64,000 nt of DNA from DATBJJ01 sp036556425 (GTDB lineage Bacteria; Acidobacteriota; Vicinamibacteria; Vicinamibacterales; 2-12-FULL-66-21), in assembly GCA_036556425.1 (NCBI GenBank), contig DATBJJ010000169.1, positions 1 to 64,000 on the forward strand. The letters run 5' to 3'. This document shows, piece by piece, positions 57,401-64,000 of this stretch. Both the position numbers and the translations under genes were made by a program. The notes below the pieces were generated by a model that saw only the letters and a list, made by a program, of their open reading frames with translations, made no database searches and had not been told where the DNA came from. Positions within the stretch are counted from its first letter, which is position 1, and the number at the start of each line of letters is the position of its first letter.

Positions 57401-57421
57401 GAGTTTCTTCATGGTCTTCAC
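54407..57421 (-). CDS. Oar-like TonB-dependent receptor with an EF-hand-like loop
   Basis: 1004 residues from GTG 57421, supported by GGAGG 7 nt upstream; ATG 57412 is nine bases in. Signal peptide LAGSLALAVLALAAFGRPAVAQ. Carboxypeptidase-regulatory domain about 28-110 (GTIEVLVQDQGGLPIPGANV, LQGFRPNRNENVLVRSGQ), plug with LPTGRSYQSYLQLVPGVLPD, and a barrel ending FFLGARLTF. In the barrel region FDADGNGTITAAELG (coded by 55798-55763 for the 12-residue loop) matches the EF-hand consensus D-x-D-x-N-G-x-I-x-x-x-E. It is monocistronic, with a strong terminator. The S9 peptidase gene is divergent, 417 bp away. Confidence 0.9.
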   Translation of the reverse strand: MKTMKKLAGSLALAVLALAAFGRPAVAQVTETGTIEVLVQDQGGLPIPGANVVATATDSVTKRDAVTDSEGRALLVGLAPSARYIVTTELQGFRPNRNENVLVRSGQTATLRVSLTVGGVTEQVQVTAESPIVDTKSATTGQDITLQLTESLPTGRSYQSYLQLVPGVLPDDPQQAGNPASKSGVNYSDIGGNVGVSSDNFYYFNGINVTDPVTGTFGSNLNTEIIQEQKVLTGGIPAEFVGAPGLLSSVITKSGTNAFHGSGNYFFQNASLVADNKNSANEEFSTFDAAFTVGGPIYPDKAWFFGSYRRLNREDDVTTLDTQQFMRTVKNEQDQGYAKGTWTPTRSDSVSFTFLNDPTDISGRRDRNLTNARDRARVQGGDNYTFNYSRLQGPALIEVAYFKHNGEVTDLSAIREQSNTVIYRSTDSRVLTDEQRGGFGQDLINQRDTDGVRGSIQYNFGKHTIKGGLEWQRNENFRNTTFLESATLTSLQPGLVGLTASEVSTGSFSGRDFNVNNTSDFGGLINTINGLPNRAQFYSVFDADGNGTITAAELGSRLVFNTVNAANGTVQYDRTLQAELGPQLTKSKGLSFFAQDQFQINRLTFNVGIRGERWEHFATTGENIFTFDWAIAPRLSVAYDVLGDGRHKAYGYYGRYYDPIRNNMTNFAGTLTGSVLNEQVFFPAPFNQWVNYRIRGGAVQQDAFFAPTTKTPYTDDFSTGYQVDLGRNMSAEANYTYRRTRDILEDYDLALFAFATDGHSTDYGGPLDDPQSLWLGLDYFGYAANPGSNFVIATLNGGKRNYQGLDLIFRKRYSNNWQFLGSYTYNWAKGNTNSDSNADFQGDVLYLDPLAPDTYKRQPGLIPHLFKVAGSYMFPRGIEFGAAYRWNSGTVASRTEIASGRNLPIQVPAPGYVYAGVLERWVAPDAIGSLQNPSWGQFDVRAQYKYRFNQGFGTEFFVDIFNIFDNQNSIRDQDLVAGAGATPFGAPIRFLDPRRFFLGARLTF

Positions 57422-57752
57422 TCGATCGCCTCCATCATGGTTCCGGCGCGCGCCGGATTGTGCGGTGGAACTCATCCGTTATTCGTCCCTGCCCTGGATA
57501 ACTGGATTTGCCTCAAGGCTGGCTCTGACGTAAGTGATGAGAGCTCACGGACAGGGACAGAACGCTACGAACACGGGACAGATCGCACACGGCTTGCCAG
57601 TCGAAGTCCAAGGCGAAAGTGGCCCTGATTGCGTTCAAATACTGCCGTTTATCACATCATTAGCGATATTCGTCCCTCAGTTCGTCCCAACGCGCTACCG
57701 GCCGATCCAAGTCGTCGAGTCTCCCCGATCCGGCCGTTTGGACTGGGAAAAT

Positions 57753-57806
57753 CGGGGACACCCAATCGGGACACCCAAGGTTGGGTGTCCCGATTGGGTG
57801 TCCCCG
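57753..57806. repeat. Perfect 26-bp inverted repeat, REP-like
   Basis: 57753-57778 and 57781-57806 are exact reverse complements separated by GG. Each arm itself contains the word GGGACACCCAA twice (arm start CGGGGACACCCAATCGGGAC). Palindromes with GGGGACACCC cores are typical of REP elements moved by REP-associated (Y1) transposases; none is in the window. It would block or end transcription and form a very stable cruciform. Confidence 0.9.
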
Positions 57807-57809
57807 CCC

Positions 57810-57832
57810 TACAATCCACGCTACAGATGAGG
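57810..57832 (+). promoter_or_regulatory. -10-like TACAAT and Shine-Dalgarno of the S9 peptidase
   Basis: TACAAT at 57810-57815, 4 bp after the large palindrome, would start transcription near 57822. GAGG at 57829-57832 lies 6 nt before ATG 57839. Any -35 box would fall inside the palindrome. Confidence 0.4.
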
Positions 57833-57838
57833 ATCGAT

Positions 57839-60679
57839 ATGCGACCGAAGACTTTGCGCCGCTTTGCCGTACTGCTTGCGATCCTGAGCACAGCCGCGGT
57901 CGGGAGCACTCAATCGAAGGCACCCGTCAGCGCCGCCGACTACGGCAAGTTCGAAACGCTGATCACGTCGGCTCGCGGCGGGTTGTCGCCCGACGGACGA
58001 TGGCTCGCGTACGCCGCCAATCGATCGAATCGGAACAACGAGCTGCGCATCACCGAGGTGAGCGGTGGGTCGACGAAGACGATCGCGTTCGCGTCGCAGC
58101 CGTCGTTCTCGTCCGATTCGCGATGGGCCGCGTACGGGATCGGCTATTCGGAGGCGCAGGAAGAGAAACTGCGTCAGCAGAAGAAGCCCATCCATCGCAA
58201 GGCCGGCATCCTCGAGCTCGCGTCCGGGACGATGAGCACGATCGACGGCGTCGAGTCGTTCGCGTTCAACGCGAGCGGGACGCATCTCGCGATGAAGCGA
58301 TATGCGCCGGAGCGCAAGGACGCCGAAGGATCGACGCCGCCTGCCGAGCCCGCGCCGGCCGGCGCGACGCTCGTCGTCCGCCATCTCGCGTCGGGACGCG
58401 ACACGTCGTTTGGAAACGTCACCGAGTTCACGTGGCAGGAAAAAGGCGCGCGGCTCGCGATGGCGATCGGCTCCGACGACAAGACCGGCAACGGCGTCCA
58501 CGTGTTCGATCCGGAAACGGGATCGTTGAAAGTGCTCGACTCGTCGCCGTCGGTCTACGCCGGACTCACGTGGCGGAAGGACGAAAACGATCTCGCGGTG
58601 CTGAGAGCGGCAACCGACGATCGGCGTGACGGCTCGACGCACGCGATTCTCGCGTGGCGCGGCCTGGGCGAAACGCTGACGTACGATCCAGTCACTGCCT
58701 CTGACTTCCCCGCCGCCTCGCGCATCATTTCGTTCCGTCGCCCCTCGTGGTCCGACGACGGCCGCACGATCTTCGTCGGCGTCGCAAAGTGGAACGAGAA
58801 GATCAAGGACGCGGGTAAACCCACCTCCGCTGAAGCTGCGGCGGGTAAACCCAAGACCGAGAATGGAAATGGCGCCGCCGCAAAAGATCCCGAGAGCGAG
58901 CCGGAGGAAGCGGCGAACGTCGATATCTGGCACGCGCGCGACGTGGACGTGATGCCGCGGCAGAAGATCAACGCGTCGAGCGATCGGCAGCGCAACCTGC
59001 TTTCAGCATGGCACCTCGATAGCAAGCGCTTCGTGCAGCTCGCCAAGGATTTTCAGGAGCGCGTCGTTCCCATTCGCAGGCAAAGGCTCGCGTACGCGCT
59101 GACGTGGTCGTCGTACGCGATGGAGCGCACGATCGGACGTCCGGCCGCCGACCTGTACCTCGTCGACATCGACACCGGATCGCGAACGAAGCTGAAGGAA
59201 CGGATCGAGGATCAGTATCTCCAGGCGAGCCCGGGCGGAAAGTATCTGCTCTACCTGCAAGCGGACACGTACTGGACGCTCGACACGGCGACGAAGGCGG
59301 TCGCCAACGTCTCGAAGCCGGCCGTGACGTCGTTCGTCAATCGCGAATCGGATTTCACGATCAAGCAGAAGCCGACGTTCGGTATCGCGGGCTGGACCAA
59401 AGACGACGAGTCCGTGCTGATCTACGACAAGCTCGACGTGTGGCGTGTCGCCGCGAACGGCTCGAGCGCGACGCGCCTCACGGACGGCGCCGTCGAGCAG
59501 ATCAGGCATCGGTACGTCCGCCTCGATCCGACCGAAGAGTGGATCGACACGGCGAAGCCGTTCTACGTCAGCCTCTTCGGCATCTGGACGAAGCGCTCGG
59601 GCTACGCGCGCGTCGATCCGGGTGCGTCATCCACCACGCCGGTGATCCTCGAGGACAAGAGCGTGACCGCGCTCGGGAAAGCCGAGAAGGCGGACGTCTA
59701 CAGCTTCATCACGCAGCGATTCGACACGCCGCCCGCCGTGATGGTGGGCGCCACGCTCGAGGACGCGAAGCCTGCCGCCAAATCGAATCCCTTCGCGAGC
59801 GATTACGCGTGGGGACGCTCGGAGCTCATCGAGTACAAGAACGAGCGCGGCGAGCGCCTGCAGGCGATCCTGACGTATCCGGCGGGCTACGAAGCAGGCA
59901 AGAAATATCCGATGGTCGTCTACATGTACGAGCGTCTCTCGGACGGCCTCCATCGATGGTCGAGTCCGTCCGAGCGTGATCCGTACAACCCCGCGGTCTT
60001 CACCAGCCTCGGATACATCCTGCTGCAGCCCGACATCGCCTTCCGTCCGCGCGAGCCTGGCGTGTCCGTCGCGGACTGCGTCGGCGCGGCGGTGAAGCGC
60101 GCGATAGCCATGGGCGTTGTCGATCCCGCGCGCATCGGGATCGTCGGCCACTCGTGGGGCGGATTCGATACGGTGTACCTCGCGACGCACACGAACCTCT
60201 TCGCCGCCGGCGTCGCCGGCGCGCCGATCACGAACCTCGTGAGCAACTACGGCAACCATCATTGGAGCGCGGGAATCGCGGAAACGGATCACATCGAGAC
60301 CGGGCAGCAGCGGATGGAAGTTCCGCTGTGGGAAGATCTGCCGGCATACATCCGGAACTCCGCCGTCTTCGGCGTCAGCACGATGAAAACGCCGCTGCTC
60401 GTCGCCTTCGGCGACAACGACGGCACCGTGCACTGGCATCAAGGCGTCGAGCTCTACAACATCGCGCGACGGGCGAAGAAAGATGTCGTGATGCTCGTGT
60501 ATGGCGGAGAGGATCACAGCAATCGGAAGAAAGCGAATCAAATCGACTATCACCGACGGATCGTGCAGTGGTTCGGGCACTATCTGAAAGGCGAGCCCGC
60601 ATCGCCGTGGATCACCGAAGGCGTCACCTTCCTCGATCGCGAACAGGAGCTGAAGCGTCTGAAAGCCAAGGGATCGTAG
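57839..60679 (+). CDS. S9-family prolyl oligopeptidase-like peptidase, exported
   Basis: 946 residues from ATG 57839 (GAGG 6 nt upstream; ATG 57827 precedes that site). Signal peptide TLRRFAVLLAILSTAAVG followed by STQSK. An N-terminal beta-propeller of PD40-type blades (GGLSPDGRWLAYAANRSNRN, SFSSDSRWAAYGIGYSEAQE) runs to about residue 640. It contains a low-complexity insert rich in K, P, E and A at about 320-360. The C-terminal alpha/beta-hydrolase has the triad Ser in GIVGHSWGGFDTVY (about 772), Asp in FGDNDGTVHWHQG (about 860) and His in YGGEDHSNRKK (about 893). It should cleave peptides in the periplasm. The PQQ-propeller gene starts 4 nt downstream. Confidence 0.92.
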   Translation: MRPKTLRRFAVLLAILSTAAVGSTQSKAPVSAADYGKFETLITSARGGLSPDGRWLAYAANRSNRNNELRITEVSGGSTKTIAFASQPSFSSDSRWAAYGIGYSEAQEEKLRQQKKPIHRKAGILELASGTMSTIDGVESFAFNASGTHLAMKRYAPERKDAEGSTPPAEPAPAGATLVVRHLASGRDTSFGNVTEFTWQEKGARLAMAIGSDDKTGNGVHVFDPETGSLKVLDSSPSVYAGLTWRKDENDLAVLRAATDDRRDGSTHAILAWRGLGETLTYDPVTASDFPAASRIISFRRPSWSDDGRTIFVGVAKWNEKIKDAGKPTSAEAAAGKPKTENGNGAAAKDPESEPEEAANVDIWHARDVDVMPRQKINASSDRQRNLLSAWHLDSKRFVQLAKDFQERVVPIRRQRLAYALTWSSYAMERTIGRPAADLYLVDIDTGSRTKLKERIEDQYLQASPGGKYLLYLQADTYWTLDTATKAVANVSKPAVTSFVNRESDFTIKQKPTFGIAGWTKDDESVLIYDKLDVWRVAANGSSATRLTDGAVEQIRHRYVRLDPTEEWIDTAKPFYVSLFGIWTKRSGYARVDPGASSTTPVILEDKSVTALGKAEKADVYSFITQRFDTPPAVMVGATLEDAKPAAKSNPFASDYAWGRSELIEYKNERGERLQAILTYPAGYEAGKKYPMVVYMYERLSDGLHRWSSPSERDPYNPAVFTSLGYILLQPDIAFRPREPGVSVADCVGAAVKRAIAMGVVDPARIGIVGHSWGGFDTVYLATHTNLFAAGVAGAPITNLVSNYGNHHWSAGIAETDHIETGQQRMEVPLWEDLPAYIRNSAVFGVSTMKTPLLVAFGDNDGTVHWHQGVELYNIARRAKKDVVMLVYGGEDHSNRKKANQIDYHRRIVQWFGHYLKGEPASPWITEGVTFLDREQELKRLKAKGS

Positions 60680-60683
60680 GAAG

Positions 60684-61925
60684 ATGAAAACTCATCGAGC
60701 GTTGCTCTTCGGAATCGCTGTCGCCATCGCGGCGGCCGACGCCTCGCGCGCGGCGGGCGATCGATGGCCGCAGTGGCGCGGACCGGCGCGTACTGGAGTG
60801 CTCGCCGCGGACGAGGCGCCGGCGGCGTGGCCCGGCGAGTTGAAGAAAGGCTGGAGCGTCGAGGTCGGCGAGGGCTACTCCTCGCCGATCGCCGTCGACG
60901 GCAAGGTGTTCGTCCACTCGCGGCGCGATCCTGAGGAGACGATCACGGCGCTCGACCTCGCGACCGGCCGGGTCGCATGGACGCAGAAATACGCGGCGCC
61001 CGTCGAAAAGAACCCATACGCCAAGCAGATGGCAAAGGGCCCCTATTCGACGCCGCTCTTCGCCGCCGGCCGGCTCTACACGCTCGGCACGACGGGCATT
61101 TTCTCCGCGTGGAACGCATCCACCGGCGCGCTCGTCTGGCGGAAGGATTTCTCGTCGCGTATCAGCACCGCGAAGCTCTTTTGCGGAACGGCGATGTCGC
61201 CGCTCCAGATCGCGGCGGGCATCATCCTGCATGTCGGCGACGATGCCGGCGGATCGATGATCGCGTTCGATCCGGCGACCGGCAACGAGAAGTGGACGAC
61301 GACGGTCAACGGACCCGGGTACGCGTCGCCGCTCGAGGTCACGCTCTCCGGAACGCCGCAGATCGTGACGATGACCACGCGATCGGTGATTGGCATCGAG
61401 TCCGCGTCGGGCAAGCTTCTGTGGGAGTTCCCGTTCAACGACGAATGGAACGAGAACATCGTCACGCCCATCGCGACGGCGACCGGCGTGATCGTGTCCG
61501 GGGTGCGTCAAGGCACGCGGCGGCTGGCCGTCGAGAAGTCTGGAAGTACGTGGAGCGTCAAAGAAGCGTGGCACACGCCGGACGTCGCGATGTACATGAG
61601 CTCGCCCGTCCTCGCGCGCGGGACGCTCTTCGGACTGTCGTCGAAGCGGAAGGGGCAGTTCGTGGCGGTCGATCCCGAGAGCGGCAAGCTGCGATGGGCG
61701 ACCGAAGGGCGCAACGCGTCGAGCGCGTCAGTCGTCGCGGCGGGCCAGCACTTGTTGTTCCTGACGACGGAGTCGCAGTTGATAGTGACGCCGCTCGATC
61801 CGAACAGATTCGAGGAGCTACGGCGCTATACGGTCGCGCCGAGCGCAACGTATGCGCATCCAATCGTGCTGCGCGATCGCATCATCGTCCGCGACGCAAC
61901 GCACGTCACGGTGTGGTCGCTCTGA
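60684..61925 (+). CDS. Exported PQQ-type beta-propeller protein
   Basis: 413 residues from ATG 60684, only 4 nt after the peptidase stop, with AGGAAG overlapping it, so the genes are one operon. Signal peptide ALLFGIAVAIAAADASRAA. The DRWPQWRGPARTGV opening and repeated blades of the form G.ALDLATGRVAWTQKY, FSAWNASTGALVWRKDF, IAFDPATGNEKWTTTV, IGIESASGKLLWEFPF and VAVDPESGKLRWATE match the PQQ-repeat (outer membrane BamB-like / PQQ_2) family. No catalytic residues of quinoprotein dehydrogenases are seen, so it is probably a binding or scaffold protein. Its last 20 bp overlap the convergent lipoprotein gene. Confidence 0.88.
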   Translation: MKTHRALLFGIAVAIAAADASRAAGDRWPQWRGPARTGVLAADEAPAAWPGELKKGWSVEVGEGYSSPIAVDGKVFVHSRRDPEETITALDLATGRVAWTQKYAAPVEKNPYAKQMAKGPYSTPLFAAGRLYTLGTTGIFSAWNASTGALVWRKDFSSRISTAKLFCGTAMSPLQIAAGIILHVGDDAGGSMIAFDPATGNEKWTTTVNGPGYASPLEVTLSGTPQIVTMTTRSVIGIESASGKLLWEFPFNDEWNENIVTPIATATGVIVSGVRQGTRRLAVEKSGSTWSVKEAWHTPDVAMYMSSPVLARGTLFGLSSKRKGQFVAVDPESGKLRWATEGRNASSASVVAAGQHLLFLTTESQLIVTPLDPNRFEELRRYTVAPSATYAHPIVLRDRIIVRDATHVTVWSL

Positions 61926-63192
61926 CGTCCACGATTCTTCGGCCCTGAATGACCGGCCGGCCGTTCACCTGCGCGACCCAGACGAGAATCCAGTCGTGCT
62001 CTGACGCGGCAACGGCTGGATAGCTCACCCCTTCGCCCTCGAAGAACATTGGATCGGATGCCGCGCCATGCTCGACGTATCGCAGGACGATGCGGCGTAC
62101 GCCGTCCGCGCGCTCATCCCACACAACCGCGCTCTTGCCGTGCTCGTCGGCGCCGATCTGCGGGTGCGCCGCTTCCGTGCGTCCCGAATCCAGTCGCACG
62201 CGTGACGAGAACGCCGGCCAATTGTGCGCCTCTGTCAGCGACGAATAGAAGATCGCCTTGCGTCCGTCGACGAGCGTCGGCCAGGTGACGTGCACGCCGC
62301 CGTGCATGTCGGCAGCCATCGACGGCCCGTCGTCAGGGCATCCGGCGATCGTCCAGTCGTCCGCGCTGAGACGCGCGGGATCGCCAAACGTCGCGCCGTT
62401 GTCGGTCGAGCGCGCGACCGCGATATCGCGCACGCTTTCCGGATAGATGTGGCGCCACGCGACGTACACGCGATCGCCCGACGTCGCGACCGCGGTCTTG
62501 CAGCAGAAGCAGACGTTCGCGGCGACGGGATGCTCGGACCGCGGCCCGTCGCCCTTCCAACTCGCATGGAAGATGTCTTGACGCACATCCGGCATGGAGC
62601 GCGGCTTCGTTGCTCCGCCGGACGACTTGTGCTTCGCATGATCGCCGCGGTGGCCGCCGGACGGCGCCGCGTGGCGTCCGTCGAGCCACACCGCGTGCAC
62701 GCCGCCGTCGTAGCCGAGCGTCATCGCATGCCATCCGCGCGCGCCATGAAGATCCTCACCCGCCACGGTGACGGCCTTCGCGAACGATTTGCCGCCGTCG
62801 CTGGACGACGAGTAGCGGATGACGGATCGATCGCCGTGGCGCGCCGGCCACGCGACGTGGATCACGTTGCCAGGGCCGACCGCGACGCGCGGCGCCTGCT
62901 CGCCGGACGCGCGAGCGTCGCCGTCGAGGTCGTTGACGCGCGCCGGCGGGCCGAACGTTGCGCCGCCGTCGGTGCTGACACTGCAGTAGATGTCAGACCG
63001 CGCATCCGTCGATGCCGTCCAGACCACGGCAGCCGTTTTTCCCCACGCCGCCACCGACGGCGCCGCGTTCGACCGCTCGTCGATCGCGAACGTCAGCGAC
63101 GCGGCGCTTTCCGACGATGGCGGTTGGCGACGGCAGCCCGTCAGAACGAGAAGCGCGGCTGCGGCAATCGCGATGCACGCTCTGGTGGCCAT
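61906..63192 (-). CDS. Lipoprotein with BNR/Asp-box sialidase-like propeller
   Basis: 428 residues from ATG 63192, whose A is shared with the TonB receptor's TGA (TGATG), so it is coupled to it. The N-terminus CIAIAAAALLVLTGCRRQ has a good lipobox (LTGC), so it is probably a lipoprotein. Asp-box repeats SVSTDGGATF, SSSSDGGKSF and ARSTDNGATF mark a sialidase/BNR propeller fold. A CFCC cluster near residue 227 is unusual for the fold. The catalytic Arg triad and Tyr of true sialidases are not evident, so it is more likely a binding protein working with the receptor. It overlaps the convergent gene by 20 bp. Confidence 0.85.
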   Translation of the reverse strand: MATRACIAIAAAALLVLTGCRRQPPSSESAASLTFAIDERSNAAPSVAAWGKTAAVVWTASTDARSDIYCSVSTDGGATFGPPARVNDLDGDARASGEQAPRVAVGPGNVIHVAWPARHGDRSVIRYSSSSDGGKSFAKAVTVAGEDLHGARGWHAMTLGYDGGVHAVWLDGRHAAPSGGHRGDHAKHKSSGGATKPRSMPDVRQDIFHASWKGDGPRSEHPVAANVCFCCKTAVATSGDRVYVAWRHIYPESVRDIAVARSTDNGATFGDPARLSADDWTIAGCPDDGPSMAADMHGGVHVTWPTLVDGRKAIFYSSLTEAHNWPAFSSRVRLDSGRTEAAHPQIGADEHGKSAVVWDERADGVRRIVLRYVEHGAASDPMFFEGEGVSYPAVAASEHDWILVWVAQVNGRPVIQGRRIVDVRATTP

Positions 63193-64000
63193 CAGAATCT
63201 CGCTCGAATCCCGAACTGAAACGCCCGCGGCTCGCCGACGGCCGTCACCTGTCCGAAGTCGGCGGCCGGATTCGCCGGATACGCGCCGGCGCCGAAGTTC
63301 GAATTGCGCGTCAACACGTTGACGTGATTCGTCAGGTTGAAGCCCTCGGCGATCGCCTCGATGCCGACGCGATCGCTGACCCGGAACATGCGGCTCACGC
63401 GCGCGTTCAGCGACACGAACGGCGTGCCCACGCCGGCATTGCGCGCGATGAAGGCGCCGTTCACGATCGGACGTCCAGGCGTTCCTTGAATCGTCGTCAC
63501 GCCCGACGTGATGTTGAACGGCGCCGCGGAGTACGCCTGAAGCATCGCGCTCGCCTCGAACCCGCGCGCCCGCGCCGAGCCGCTGACGACGACGCGATGG
63601 CGCTGATCGTCGTCCGATCGGCCCCAGTCCTTCGAGAGATCGAACGGATCGATCGGCGAGCTGAAGAAGAACTCGCCGAGGTTGTTCATCGATTTCGAGA
63701 ACGTGTAGGACACACGGTAGCTGCCCCACTTCGTCGGCCGCCGAACGGCGGAGACGTGCAGCCCGTGATAGTTCGACGATCCGGCAGACGAGTATCGGCT
63801 GTTGTTGCCGTAGCTCGCATTCGGCCGGCAGCCGTTGTTCGTTCCGACGGCCGCGCAGCTCGGCACGTTTTGATTGATCGACATCAGCAAGTTGCGGCCG
63901 CGCACGTACTGGTACCCGACCGTGACCGTCGTCCGGTCGTCGACTTGCCGCTCGAATTCCACGCTCGCCTGACGCGACGACGCATTCTGTAGATTGCGAT
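63192..64000 (-). CDS. TonB-dependent receptor, C-terminal part (5' end beyond window)
   Basis: The frame is open to the right edge (about 269 codons visible). It reads NLQNASSRQASVEFERQ at the edge, then VTVGYQYVRGRNLLMSINQN, YHGLHVSAVRRPTKWGSYRVSYTFSKSMNN, a DRVGIEAIAEGFNLTNHVNVL segment and a final FQFGIRARF ending in Phe. This is the C-terminal barrel of an Oar-like receptor, as in the two complete copies in the window. It is translationally coupled to the BNR lipoprotein, resembling a receptor/surface-protein pair for uptake. Confidence 0.88.
   Translation of the reverse strand, partial: RNLQNASSRQASVEFERQVDDRTTVTVGYQYVRGRNLLMSINQNVPSCAAVGTNNGCRPNASYGNNSRYSSAGSSNYHGLHVSAVRRPTKWGSYRVSYTFSKSMNNLGEFFFSSPIDPFDLSKDWGRSDDDQRHRVVVSGSARARGFEASAMLQAYSAAPFNITSGVTTIQGTPGRPIVNGAFIARNAGVGTPFVSLNARVSRMFRVSDRVGIEAIAEGFNLTNHVNVLTRNSNFGAGAYPANPAADFGQVTAVGEPRAFQFGIRARF

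Larger units (their letters stand above)
57422..57838. other. 417-bp divergent intergenic region with a large palindrome
   Basis: It contains the Shine-Dalgarno of the receptor, an AT-rich stretch near 57641-57676 that probably holds promoter elements, the 26-bp inverted repeat at 57753-57806, and a TACAAT hexamer at 57810-57815 before the S9 peptidase. I saw no gene here; open frames through it are Arg/Ser-rich or run through the palindrome. Confidence 0.65.

Noticed and set aside
54830..57628. Plus-strand open frame of about 930 codons opposite the second TonB receptor
   Set aside because: Low-complexity V/R/E shadow; the receptor on minus has all expected domains and a terminator.
57753..57806. 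Simple rho-independent terminator
   Set aside because: The stem is far too long, lacks a T tract on either strand, and lies upstream of both flanking genes, not downstream.
1..64000. tRNA or rRNA genes, prophage, integrase, insertion sequence
   Set aside because: No cloverleaf with a GTTCRA T-arm, no rRNA-like stretch and no transposase or phage structural motifs were seen in any frame.

Overview
This is a high-GC (about two thirds G+C by eye), densely coded bacterial window with 49 protein genes that I can support, two of them cut by the window edges. No rRNA, tRNA, CRISPR array, insertion sequence or prophage was recognised. The gene set points to Acidobacteriota, most likely the Vicinamibacteria / subdivision 6 group. 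The clues are three Oar-like TonB-dependent receptors with an N-terminal carboxypeptidase-regulatory domain, two acidobacterial-type duplicated orphan permeases (ADOP), one of them behind a PadR regulator, a DUF1587/1592/1588 cytochrome plus DUF1552 pair, and an ECF sigma factor next to a Ser/Thr kinase with TPR repeats. The taxonomic call is an inference from gene families, not from a marker gene.

Layout. 1-5.2 kb: a partial DinB-like protein (-), divergent from a sugar-type ABC importer (ATPase, permease, and a second permease fused in frame to its substrate-binding protein). 5.2-11.2 kb: a TonB receptor translationally coupled to a large exported protein with an internal duplication (-). 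11.2-11.6 kb: a heptamer repeat array, then a promoter with a LacI-type palindrome. 11.6-15.4 kb: the DUF1592/DUF1552 pair. 15.5-22.6 kb: a WD40-like protein with a kinase-lobe remnant, a lactonase, an esterase/SMP-30 fusion and an ADOP permease. 22.6-27.9 kb: small exported and coiled-coil proteins, the ECF sigma/kinase pair and adenylate kinase. 28-32.8 kb: a kinase-BRCT fusion followed by a two-component pair and an HtrA protease. 32.8-34.8 kb: two HD-GYP response regulators. 35-37 kb: small exported, TolB-like and winged-helix proteins. 37.2-43.3 kb: a compact phosphorelay island (three free receiver proteins, HPt, two histidine kinases, one NtrC-type activator) led by a small membrane protein. 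43.5-48.2 kb: a PRC-barrel-like protein, a beta-barrel protein, and a nucleotidyltransferase / GHMP kinase / GH109-like set that could salvage a galactose-type sugar such as GalNAc. 48.4-54.3 kb: vanadium haloperoxidase, YbjQ-like protein, PadR-ADOP pair, exported isoaspartate methyltransferase. 54.4-64 kb: a TonB receptor with an EF-hand-like loop, an S9 peptidase, a PQQ-type propeller, a BNR-repeat lipoprotein and the C-terminus of a third TonB receptor.

Between genes, three kinds of repeated structure stand out. Degenerate 7-bp tandem arrays occur at eight places, each with its own sequence. Short CCGGC/GCCGG palindromes recur, two of them nearly identical and both lying between convergent genes. 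There are also larger REP-like hairpins, including a perfect 26-bp inverted repeat at 57753-57806. Several genes without a Shine-Dalgarno sequence have a -10-like hexamer 6-7 nt before the start codon, which suggests leaderless transcripts.

Functional names rest on motifs and family knowledge read by eye; no database search was possible.
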